A DNA stretch of 64,000 nt, from the NCBI GenBank assembly GCA_007449985.2, contig VIIQ02000072.1, positions 186,001-250,000 of the forward strand. Reading direction: 5' to 3'. This stretch comes from Desmodesmus armatus (taxonomy: Eukaryota; Chlorophyta; Chlorophyceae; Sphaeropleales; Scenedesmaceae). The notes beneath the pieces were generated by a model, which saw only the letters and a program-made list of their open reading frames with translations, did no database searches and had not been told where the DNA came from. This document shows, piece after piece, positions 11,627-23,052 of this stretch (its first letter is position 1; each line of letters begins with the position of its first letter). The position numbers and the translations under genes are program-made.

Positions 11627-14600
11627 ATGGACCAGCCCAGCATTTGGATCCCTTCGTTGCTGCTGGCGCATGCCTTTGCATGTATTTGGCTGGTCAAGGC
11701 TGCTCTCAATCACAGCCGGCGCTCGACACAGCATGCCCGGCAGGCTGTCAACCGCAAAGATGTTGTGGACTGTGTCGCGGACATCGAAGAGCAGGGTGAG
11801 CGTGGGCAGTAGCTGCTGTGGTCGTTTACCGTGTCGCAGTCGTGTTGAGTTGCGTCTGCTGCCTGCTGCAGACGTCGCGTGTGCAACAGATGGTGTGAGC
11901 GCCTCGTGTCAAAGTTGTGGTTTGGAGCCACCGCTGGTCCAACCCAGAATATTCCCTACACCTTCACAGACTTCCATCAACGCCGAGATCACCCTTGAGT
12001 GGCAGGTGAGCTGAGGCACGGCGAAACGAAGTGCTCACAGCACAGCAGCAGCACTCCTGGTTGGTGCTGACAGCACAACAGCAGCACTCCCGGTTGCTGC
12101 TTACAGCACAGCAGCAGCATTCTCGGTTGCTGCTTACAGCACAGCAGCAGCACTCCCGGTTGCTGCTTACAGCACAGCAGCAGCACTCCCGGTTGCTGCA
12201 GAGCAGAAGCCGCTTCTGCCTGGGGCCCTGGTTGCTGCAGCAGCAACCAACTTGGCTGTCATGCGTGTGTGTCATCTGTGCCACAGGGTTTGGGCTGCTC
12301 CTACCATGTGAGTCGCACCGTGCACAAGGTGGTGCTGCAAGATGTGTGGGGCAAGGCACACCCAGGGCAGATGCAGGTGATAGGTGGTGTTTTGTAGCTT
12401 GCCTCTGTTTTGGGCACTGCCCAGCGGAGAAGAGACAAGGCTCTGCGCGTTGAAATGTGACAGGCAGAGCGTTGCGCCCGTGGAAGAAGGGGCAAACCCC
12501 TGATCTATATTGTACACGACTGTGTTGATGACAGCACGGCCTTGGTGCTGACGTGTGTGCGTTAGCAGGCCACTGGCTTGCTGTGGCTCACTGCTCTGCA
12601 TGCAGTACTGGCTCCCACGGTGGCGGCGGGTGGTGACTGCACGAATGGCGGTCCCCAATGAACAATCCTGCTCATGGTTGCCATGCACGCCAGCATGCAT
12701 CAGCATGAAAGAGCGTGTCCTACCATCTAGGTGGTGCTTAGACCCCTGCAAAGCGGCACCGCCTCCAGGAGAATCCAGAAAGAAAAAGCCTGAAGGAGCC
12801 TGACTCAACAGCACCGCCGATTGGATGATGCCACCGTGGGAGTCCCCACTGCCGCACATGCATCCCCATGTTGTTGTGCTGTGCCTGCAGGCTCTTGTGG
12901 GTCCCTCTGGTGCGGGTAAATCCACCATGCTGGTAAGTGCAGGCATTTCAATCCGAATGGCTTTTGGCTTGGGTCAGGCTTGTGTATGCATGCTGCACAC
13001 TTGCACAATTGAAGCTGCATGATGGAATGGCCACCACCTGCTGGCAGCCCAAGCCACTGGCTGGCCCCAATAGTGCGCCATCACGCCTACTTAGTGACTA
13101 AGGCGTCCGTGAACCTGGGCGCTATGTTGAATCGTGTTCCCCAGGACATGCTGGCGATGCGCAAGTCCGTCGGCAGCTTGTCAGGGCGGCTGCTGGCAAA
13201 CGGTCAGCCAGCCACTGCCAGCTACATCAGGCACAGCTCATACGTTCCACAGGTGAGGCCAGCACAGTTGACTGGCAACCAGATGTGATTGAAGGCTTTG
13301 TGAGATCAACTCAAGGTTGAAACGCTCACCCAGCATGTCAGCCACTAGTACTGGCTGGCAGCTGGGATGGCATCCCAGCTCAGATCTTGTAGCATACGTT
13401 CCCAACTTTTCCTTGCAGCTAATAAGATTGTCACGATGTGAGATCTCTGCTTTCATGCACAGTGATGTGATCACAGGGTAACAAACAGCTGCTCCAGCCC
13501 TTATTCCGCCCCTGCTTGCCAGGACAACTGTTCACTCAGCAGCAACCTCACCAGCTGGTTTGAATGCCACGTGAAAAGAAGGCACAGGCTGTGCTAGGTG
13601 ACGTGGCCATGACGCCATGACACACACCACTGGGACGCCTCTGTGCCCTTCCGCAAGCCCAAATGGTGCAGCGACCGCATCTTTGTCGTGCCAAACTGCA
13701 GGAGGACACCTTCATCCCCACCATGAGCAGCCATGAGACGCTGGCCTTTTATGCAGGGGTGATGCTGGGCAAGCCCTGGACACACACGTCAAGGAAAGAG
13801 CGGGTGGCGCAAGTGCTTGATGCAATGGGAGTGAGCAAGTCTGCAGACACTCCAGTAAGTCACTCGTTGCCCGTCAAGTGTCCCGGACTGCTCAGCATAC
13901 GGTACCATACAGTATATTTGGGGGGAGGTTGTTACAAGTAGATACTTTCACCGTATTGTGCACGTGTTTCCCACTAGAGCATGTGCATGCCACAATGCAC
14001 GTCATGTGTGATGTTGGCTGAAGAGTGGCATATGTCATGCAGAAATGTACTGGCAGCACGCAGCTGCAGCAACGAGTTGGAAATGTGCAGCCCTACCTCC
14101 AACACGCAACATTTGATCTTTGGTTTTGGAGACTATCTGTGTGACGGTAAGCACGGTACTGCATGGCCTGTGCAGGTTGGTGGGACGCTGCCTGGTGGTC
14201 TGAGCCTGCGTGGCCTCTCTGGTGGTGAACGGCGCCGGCTGTCCATTGCTGCTGGAATCCTGGGGGAGCCTTCTGTGCTGTTCCTGGACGAGCCTACCTC
14301 AGGTGTGTGTTCTAGCTGTACAGCACTGACCATCATGTAAAGCAGGCTAGTAGTAGTCAATTCAAGCCTTGAAGCGGCTTCAAAATCTCCCCTGCAGGAC
14401 GCTATATGCATAGCGCATGCACACTGTCTGCACATGTGTCCCAACGGACTTGTCAGCTTGACACCCTTACATTTCCTGCTACTTCACCCTTGGCAAGAGA
14501 TGTCAAGACTCTGATTTGCCACACATTTTCTAATAGTATGATGCTTTCTGGTAGGCTGCAACCAAGACCAACGATGCATTGCAATTGCCTGTAAAGATGT

Positions 14601-17600
14601 TTGCGCGGTTGTGTGCAGGTTTGGACAGCTTTGCCGCCCTCAGTGTGATGGGCTACCTACAGGACCTGGCTGCATCCACACGACAAACAGTCATTGCCAC
14701 CATACACCAGCCACGCTCTGCAATCTGGGGCATGTTTGACAAGGTGAGTGACCCTGAGATGGCATCACCAGGGTTGTGGGGCAACTACCTGATCATCATG
14801 TGATGTGTGCACTTACCATACGCGTCATGTGACCTTTCTGAGGTCCATGTAGGGCCCTGCGACATGTAAAACCGGCGCAAATGGCATGGCTTTTCTCTGC
14901 TAATGCTTGCCATGGTTACCCGGTCCATCCAGTGGATGAACACTGTATATTGCCAGCCTGATGGGCTGCCGCATGGTGAGCCAGCCAGACCGAGTGCTTG
15001 GTACAGCTGTGATGACCGTCATCACGCCAGGCGTGTAACAACTGGGTTGTGAAGGGCAGCGCTCAGTATCGCAGTGCTTGCGGTGTTAGGGTCTCAGCCG
15101 CAGCATTGGCTTGTCACTCTGTCATGTCTTCTAGCCCTACTTTACTTGAGTAACTAAATGTTCGATTTTATTCAGTCAAGCGACAAGCTTTAGCTTCAGT
15201 TGGCACCTCTCATGCTCAGAGGTCCCCTTGCTGCACTCGCAGGTCAGCCTGTTGGCATCTGCCCGCCTGCTGTACCACGGTCCATGTGATGATATGGCAG
15301 CCTGGTTTCAGTCTGTGGGCTACACCTACACACCTGGTGAGTGCAGGGCAGGTCCTGCAGGCTGTGACAGGCTCTGGCCAACAGGCGGTGTCAGCTGCAA
15401 GTTTGGCGGCCGCCGCCAGTGACTGCACATCCATTCGCAGTCGCACATGGCATTATTCAAAGGGGTCTAAGATGCTGCCAGGCCTCCTGCCATGAGCAGA
15501 CATATTGCACAATTGCCAGGACTCCTTGTGTTATACAAAGTGGCCTGACAGGGCATGCATGCATCATGCAACTTGCATCCAAAAATCGAATTTCATGGAA
15601 CCCCAGCCGCTTACTGCCCACAGCGTGTCAGTCCATCCACGGGTACATGAGCCTGCACCCGATGTCGGCTGCTGCATTCAATGCGCACTGCCACAGCGCT
15701 GGTCATCACGGTGCGCATGTCCTTGCATGCAAAGTTGTGTTGTTTGGCGTTTCACTGCCTGCAGGTACGGAGAGTATGTCCGACTGGGTGCTGGACCTGG
15801 TAGCTACCGGCTTTACTAAGCCCCAGCATCTGTTTGGCAATACCCTGAGGATGCAGGAGGATGTGGACCGGCTGGCTGCTGCCTTCATGAGCGCAAAGGT
15901 ATGCTGTTCAACCGCATGTGTGCAGAGCCTCTGCTGTCGGACATCGTGACTCTACACACAACCGAATGTCAGAGGACTGCGATTGATCATCAAGTTGGTG
16001 GGTTACTGTTTTGGGTTTCTTTCCAGCGGCTTTGGTACCCGCCCACCATGGCATGTACAGTTTGTCCAGACGTGCTGCTCCCGATAAGGAGCAGATCCTT
16101 GCATTGTCCCCAACACATTGGCAAAGTGTGACAGTCCTGTAGTTATATGCGGCTCGTATCTTCCATCTATGGGCAGCGTGGTGACTGCGTCGTGCAGGGA
16201 CGGCCAGCTTCTCCCGACGGAACTGTAGTACTTAGCCTTGAAGGCTCCACAATTGCAAAGGATCTCCGCGTCATCACAGGAGGCAGCAACCAGGACTCCG
16301 AACGCGCTAGTGGGCTGTCTGGTAAGAATAACCAAGGCTTTGTGCAGCTTCTTGTACCACAACTGTAGTACAATGTGAGGAATGGAGCCCGCGTATGATG
16401 CAGAACATGCCATGCCAACTTGTGCCGGCGTCACATTATGAGTGTGTTGCATGAACACTTTGGCCACACAGCATTGACATCGCCCACCGGGGTCCATGGG
16501 CAATATCATTGTGACAAAATAAAACCGAACCTGCCACCCCATGTGTAACGGCATTTCCGTTGCATTCCACAGCTGGCTGCCATCTCTCAGCAATTTCAAG
16601 GTACACTTCCGCACAATAGACTCATTTGCCACCAATTGCAGGGGCCCTGTCCGGCCCTTTGAACTGCCAGTTGATATTTCTGTAAACGGCACTACCTGTG
16701 TGACCTGGGGTGCACTGTGCAGGCAGTGGACAGTCAATGGCCTATGCAACAGGCTGGTGGAGGCAGTTTGTATCCCTCGCACGCCGGGAGCTAGCCAACA
16801 TGACGCGCAACCCATTTGATGTGTCGGCCAGGTAAGCCGCAGAGTAAATGCTCATAAACTCGCGTGATCGGACCTTTCCTTGGTATGATAGCCCGGCTGA
16901 TCACGGTGATTCCAGAGCTGCACAGATGCATGACTGCGGGGCATGAGGTATACACATGTGTGCCTGCAGGGTGCTGACACTACGTTCCAAGTTGGAATGT
17001 CAAATGTGGTTGGCCCACAACTACAAAGAGTCGGTAGCAACCAGCTTGCAAGGCCAGGACATCACAGTCACCATGTAAATTTCAACTTTGAAGATGTGCT
17101 GACACCCACTTTCCATGTGTGTTATGCCTGCACTTGCAGGATGCTGACCGCCACATACGTGGCACTGATCTACTCCTTGTTTGCCTACAACTCTGCATTC
17201 AGCACACTTCTTGGCATGCAGGGTATGTCAGCGTACTGCTTCACATCCGTCATGCTGAGCCTACTGCTGCCCTACATCAGCATCTCCCTGTACACAAGTG
17301 ACAAGAGGATCTACCTGGCAGATGCTTCAGCAAAGATCTACAGGCCCAGCGCATACTATATGGCCAAGGTGAAACCGTGACAGAAACCATTGTGACTGTC
17401 ATTGTCACTATGATAGTTTCGGACAATGCCACTGGGTAGTATTGTGCACCATCCGATGCCTGGCTATCTGCAATGTCACAATCATGAGAGCCTCTCATAT
17501 GATATGCTGACTGCCAGTCAGCTTGTGGTTCAACCAAGCAAGCCTGCAGCCCATGCCTGATTTTTCTCTGCACCCGGTGCAGAATGATTGCTAAACCTGC

Positions 17601-19368
17601 ACTGCCTTTGTTCGTTGCAGGTCTTGGTGTCCCTGCCGTTTTGCGTGCTGAACAGCATGGCATTCAGTGGTGTCTGGTATGGTATGGGCAGCATGCGTGC
17701 TGGAGCAGAGCATTTTTGGAAATTCACCTGCATCGTCGCTTTGACATCCCTCATTGGTAACCAGGTGGGTGCATTGCAGCCTCTGAGGGTCTGGCGCAAG
17801 AGCTTTGACGATGCACTGGTGCGCTGCTAATCTTTCCTTGACAGTTTTGTTGATGCCATCAGAGTGAGGGAGTGGTACTCTGTTGCACAGCGCACTGTTT
17901 GCTGCCGCTCCTCTTATGCCGGCATGCAGCCCAACGTTCTTGCAGAAGCACAAATTGTACAGCAACAATGACCAAAGCCTCAACATAACCAACCCAGCTG
18001 CATTGCTGGCTGTCTGCTACAGGTGCTTCACCTGAGTGCCATATTCGCTCCCAACTTGGACATCACCTTTGCGCTGTCAGTGACTTGGACCGCCCTGCAG
18101 CTGCCCACATGCTCTTTCATCATTCCATTCAACCTGGTGAGTTAACTAACTAAATGACCATCAGGCAATGCTTGCTGTGTAGTCACAGTAGGAGCATCCT
18201 TGCATTTGTCAGGAGCTGGGCTTGCAGCTGCTGCCTGACACAAATACCTAGAATGTGGCCACCTGGGATGGTGAAAGACATTGCGCCAGCTGACCTACAG
18301 CGCTGATCAAATTCTGCACAAAAGCTACATCAGCACCACAGATGTGTTACACTTGAAGGCTTGAAAAAGTGCACAAAGGTACGAGTCACAGATTGGCGAT
18401 GCCAGTTGGGCGGGACTTGGTCATCATGACCAAGTATGATACCGACATCCACCATCGCCAGCACCTGATTCTTGGTGTAAACTTTGACATTGGTGCGGCT
18501 GCACAACACTGCGTATACCCACACTGTGACCTGTGATGAGGACAAGTTGTCATCTGTGCTGTGCAACCTGGTGCTGTCTCCAACACACCCTCAACTTTGC
18601 AGGTGCACCTGCAGAGGATCACTGGGCTGCGCTACATCTCCGCTGCTTACTTTGCCTTTGAAGCCCTCATGGTCAATCAGTTCAAGGGCAACACAACACA
18701 CTGCAGCAGCGGCTTTGATGGAGGGCTGATTGAAACTGCAGCCAAGGGCTTCCCCAACATGTCTGCTTTCCAGAAGGCTATCGTGAAGCAGATGGTGCAG
18801 CCACAGCCAGGGTAAGTAGCCACGCAGTTACATGTCTATGATGAATTCCAGCAGGGTCTCAGACTCCGTTGAAAGGAGCGCATTGAAAATGTTGCAACAG
18901 CTGCAGCCACAAGCAGTCATGCCGTCAACAATTTTCTAAACTGACTTGATTTGAGCGTGTGGTATGTGTAGGAGTTTCACCTGCCGTATAGCAACAGCCA
19001 ACCCTGTCAGTGTGGCGGCAAGTACATAATTTAGCGCTGAAAGGTTGCACAGGCGGCGCTGGAGCATGTTGGCCTATAGTTGCAATCGCAGAGCGCTCAA
19101 AGCTGTGCGCAGGCTGTGTTCCTTGCGCAGTTCAGCCAGCCATTTGGCGAGCATGAGGCTAGCCTTGGTAGTACAGCACTCAACACAAACTGCCGCCTTA
19201 ACTTGTCATCCTTGCAGGTGCATATTTGAGGGAGACGCTGTCTTGGAGATCTTGAGCTTCAGCCACCCTTTCTACATGTCCGTCCTGGTGCTGTTGGGCT
19301 ACCTGGGCGTGCTGCACATCATCACCTATCTGGGCCTACTACTGGTTGCAAGGCGCGAGCGCCGCTGA
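11627..19368 (+). CDS. ABCG half-size ABC transporter (WBC type)
   Basis: Nineteen exons give 706 residues: 11627-11795, 11872-11894, 11970-12005, 12287-12376, 12891-12932, 13145-13252, 13702-13854, 14176-14302, 14619-14743, 15243-15336, 15765-15898, 16573-16600, 16642-16681, 16727-16831, 17140-17368, 17621-17764, 18023-18136, 18603-18811 and 19218-19368. The order is nucleotide-binding domain then membrane domain, as in ABCG. Walker A is GPSGAGKST (its own 42-base exon), the signature is LSGGERRR, Walker B is VLFLDEPTS, and the H-loop is TIHQPRS. Membrane helices follow from [14 protein letters not shown], with [11 protein letters not shown] before the large luminal loop rich in Cys, and a last helix ahead of the Arg-rich end RRERR. 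The first exon carries an extra hydrophobic segment ([16 protein letters not shown]), a possible anchor or signal. Half-transporters must dimerise. Plant relatives export cuticular lipids, sterols or hormones; the substrate here is not determined. Exons 12-14 have a competing splice reading. Confidence 0.85.
12032..12205. repeat. 33-bp minisatellite in ABCG intron 3
   Basis: About five tandem copies of a 33-base unit built on 'ttgctgcttacagcacagca' begin near 12032, 12061, 12094, 12127 and 12160. Copies differ by one to three bases. Because 33 is a multiple of three, the array stays open in several frames and produces artificial repetitive open frames on both strands; it lies inside an intron and is not taken as coding. 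Confidence 0.85.
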
Positions 19369-19625
19369 GCTAGCTGCTGGCCCTGTGTTTTGAAACTTGT
19401 TGAGTAATGCTGGACAAGATGTACGATTGGCTGCGCCCATGTGTTGTGGGTACTTTCAAGGTTGAGAAGAGGGATGGAAGTGCCGCTGCATCATGCTGCC
19501 ACTGTGCGGTCATTCCCTAACTACTGTGTACTTTCAACTTCCCTGACGGTTCTATCGCTCACAGGGCCCCCTTGAGAGGCCCTCAGCTTTGGAAACGTTG
19601 GCATGGGTTCTTCCAGCAACCTATT

Positions 19626-19732
19626 GATACTATCTGCAGTGCAGCCTGCCTGTACGCTGAGCGGTACCTCTGCATGCTGGGCACTATCAGTGCAGATACT
19701 ATCTGCAGTGCAGCCTGCCTGTACGCTGAGCG
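19626..19732 (+). repeat. 38-bp direct repeat, two copies
   Basis: An identical 38-base block starting 'gatactatctgcagtgcagc' occurs at 19626-19663 and 19695-19732, with 31 bases between the copies. The blocks begin about 260 bases past the ABCG stop, probably in the 3' UTR or just beyond. Confidence 0.85.
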
Positions 19733-20245
19733 TAGTATAACTTTGCTGGCTTCGTAAGTGTGTTTGGGGCAGATCCTGATGGCCCCGGATCTGCTCGCAG
19801 ATCTGTGTCTATATCTATACTGTGTGTGTGCATTGGACATTGCTGTCAGCTTATCGGTTGTTGCTGTGGTCAGATTGTGATGGTGGTAGTCGGGGACAGC
19901 TGTGGATCAGGTCCTGCCAGTGTCATGCTTGAACCCCCAAAATTCTTCGTCGCTTTCAGCCGTTCCGTAGCAGTATACCAGCTTGTCCAGCAGCTGCGGT
20001 TCAAGCAGTCCGTTCGTGGCCACCTGAATATAAGATCGAAACCTTAAGGTTGAGAGCTTTATACGTTGCAAAGTTCACACCCCCACACATGACAGCCAAA
20101 AACGAGTCTACATTCCGTTCCCAAAAGTGCCGCACCACGCCCGGGCTGGGCGATAACGAATGAATCGATGATGCGGATTGTGATGGTGTTCGGTAGAAAG
20201 GTGCGAACTGCTTGTGCTGCGAGAGCATATGTGCAGGCAGTCCAT

Positions 20246-20342
20246 GGCGGGGCCATCGCAAACTGGACACCCCACACGACAATCAGGCATATTTGTCGAC
20301 GACATCTGCAGCACGGCTGGTCCGCCATAAGGCCTGTGTGAA
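20246..20342 (-). repeat. dispersed repeat, copy 1 (pair with 61090-61178)
   Basis: Read on the minus strand, this segment matches 61090-61178 closely: 'cacacaggcctta(t/c)ggcgg', 'accagccgtgct', 'cagaNgtcgt', 'aaatatgcc' and 'gtggggtgtccagtttgc' occur in the same order with few changes and one insertion of about ten bases. The two copies are 40 kb apart and in opposite orientation. Confidence 0.7.
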
Positions 20343-23052
20343 AAACGAATGAAAACATATACGTGCACGATATCCTTGCACGATGGCCAACGCGAGGAGA
20401 GCCTGCGGCGACCCTTCGAAACGCAAGCCTGCAACAGTAAGAAGATGTTTGGGCTATCTCTCGCACTACAGCAGCAGTCACGATGTTGACCGTAGGTCAG
20501 ACCCAGACAGACTCACTCACCCGTCTGCTGTTGCTGTCACAGAGGTCCACCGAGGCACCTTTCAAACGTTAACTTGCGTATATAGCTATGTCTTGGTCAT
20601 TGTGGAGGGCGTTTGGTTAAGGAAATAGGAACGATTACGAGCTCCGCAGACGACAGTTGTCCAAGCACCTTGGACTGACGTGCGTATGACTGACTTCAGC
20701 AGTAGACGACAAAACGCTGTTGTCGCGGTGCTTTTGTGCGACTGCGACTGCTCACAATTGTCACTCCGAATTCATTCCAGCCTGCTGAGGGGAGGCAGCA
20801 CCACCGGCGTGGGGTACCCAGCTGCCGGTAACAGTTAGTGTACAGCAGCTGGCCAGTAGCATCACTCCCCCGGTCGTACAAACCACGTGGAAGGGTTCGA
20901 TCCAGCACTGACGCCACCTGGGCGTTAGCCGTTCTATACTGGCTTTTGTTCTCAAGCTCACCTTGGGTTGGGGGTAGGTTGGGTACGGTTGCGGCCACGC
21001 ACAGATGTTGTCCGGCTGTGCCACAGCAGGTGACCTGGCGTTGCTGGTTGTGTTACCTTGGCAGCGTTGTCGTGTGTACGGCCCTTCGAGCTCGAGGTAC
21101 TGGTGTGTGGTCAAGCCTCCAGAGGTGTGTAGAGTCTTTGAGCAAGTCAATTGGCAGTGCTGGGGGTTGTGGGTGTTTGCAAGTCAACAGTGTTGCACTG
21201 CGGGCTCAGCCCGCAGGGCCTGCAACCTGGTGCAACCGAGCAGTTACATATGGGTTGTATTGGTTGGTCTCAACAGCTTGATGATTTAGAGCCTGGTGGT
21301 GAATGGCTCAGATGTGATGTGCAACGTTTGCATGCGGGTGTAAGTGGGCTTTGCCAGCCTGACGAGGCTTGCTAATGGTTGCCTGTGTGTTGAACAGATG
21401 AGTTGCATCAAGCAGGTAAATGATGTGTGTGTGAGGCGTCGCTGTGGTTTGGCCTGACAGGCCACCTCACCTTGAAAATCTTGTTTTGAAAGGTGGTACA
21501 GCTTGCATTGAGCTTTTGCCGTGTGTAGGCTCCTGTGTTCAACTGTTGGGATAGCAACGTAGAATTTGCAATGTGAGATTTGCTGGATTTTGTAGGTGGC
21601 ACAGCAGCTTCCACCTCCTTCTGCAACTGTGATGAGGTGAATATGCCGCTGTCGAGTTTCAGTGAATATAGAATGCTTGTTATGTTTGGTCAGGCCACTA
21701 TGAGTTTGGGATTTGAGTGCACCCCACGGTACCATGGTGAGCGCAGTGCAGCATGGCATGAGTGTGGGTCTGTGTTAACACAGACGATGGATCAGGATAT
21801 AATTGCTGTAAACTTGGCGGGCTTGAGCAGAAGATTGCACAGCTGCATGCAGGCACTCCCTGTGCAGTCAAACCATTTCCTGCAGCCCTTGCAAACTATG
21901 AGTAACCACATAGCTCATGACCTCAGCCGCGGGCTTTTTCTCACCACCAAGCGCAAGTACACGCACAGGTGCCAGCCACGTCCTCCTTACAGCGACCCAC
22001 ACACCACGCCACACACAAAATACATCACTGTACAGGTACCATCGGCACAGTGCCCACAAGACAGGCATGGGTGTGCCATGATGCTGCTGGGATGAGGCAC
22101 ACATGACTGCAGCACCCTGATGCCCCTGGCACACGCACGATCCAACAGAAACTCGATCTATACAGTTGTGAGCCACACCAGCAACTCTCTACCTGTGTTG
22201 CAATGCAATGCGCAAAGCTCACAGAAGCGCACATCTGCCACATACGGCGTTCGGCGCCATTTAACAACCAGACTACCACCGATGGAGCATTTCCCACCAT
22301 CATGGCAGATGATCTGCAACCGACCGCACCTGTCAGCCATGCAACCTAAATGCTTGCACACGACATCTGACACACATCCTCTGTGCTCAACACACACATG
22401 CAGTGCTAAGCAGTTATGACAACAACATTGGCTCAACCCTCAATTGCCTGCTGGCACTGCCAGTTGGCAACTGACAACCACCACCCTGGAGGTGTGAAAG
22501 ATCAGCACACTTGCCACTGCCTGTGTGACTGCACACTGTGTTGGACAGGGCGGCAATCCTCCTGCAGTTGCAGGCTGCCAGCCGCGTGCATGTAGGCACA
22601 CTATCAGCACATAAGGCGCCTGCCTAAATCGATTCATATGACTGGAGGCGAGCAGCAACAAACAGCCTCAACCAAACGCCACTCTACACGATGTCTGACC
22701 ATGCATTTGGGTAACCCACACAGTACACACCTTATGATTGACGCAACAGCCGGCGCAACAGCCATGCTTACAGGTCTCGACTGGTCAACAGTGACTGCAC
22801 ACCCCAAAATGCGCACACAAGAACTGCTGACAGCCGTGCCAAACCAACACTCAGGCAGCAATCACCGCCCACACAACCTCTTGGCCCCAAAACAAGACAG
22901 CAGGGCCACAGTGCCCACATATATAGCCTATGGCATGAACACTGCGCAACTAGTACTGAAAGACAGAACCCGAGGCCATGTCAATCTGACTAGAGACCTG
23001 AAACTGGGGTGGTATAAGCAACACCAACACACTGTGACCAGCACAACCCAGC

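Larger units (their letters stand above)
19369..23052. other. long region without a supported gene
   Basis: This lies between the convergent ABCG and P450 genes. It holds a 38-base direct repeat (19626-19732), a dispersed repeat copy (20246-20342), a near-perfect hairpin with a 7-base stem at about 21198-21212 (gcgggct / agcccgc), and from about 21930 to 22960 a stretch in which the plus strand is rich in ca/ac steps and poor in G runs. Open frames there are short and show no family motifs. Confidence 0.45.

Noticed and set aside
11964..12453. Repetitive open frames rich in Cys or Gln on both strands
   Set aside because: They are products of the 33-bp minisatellite inside an ABCG intron.
16977..17037. 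Possible extra ABCG exon after a ctgcag acceptor
   Set aside because: Including it would interrupt the membrane segment that joins directly and in phase to the exon at 17140.
20838..20920. Possible tRNA: a 'ggttcgatcc' box with an A-box-like 'tggccagtag' upstream
   Set aside because: The T-arm bases flanking the loop do not pair and no acceptor stem can be formed.
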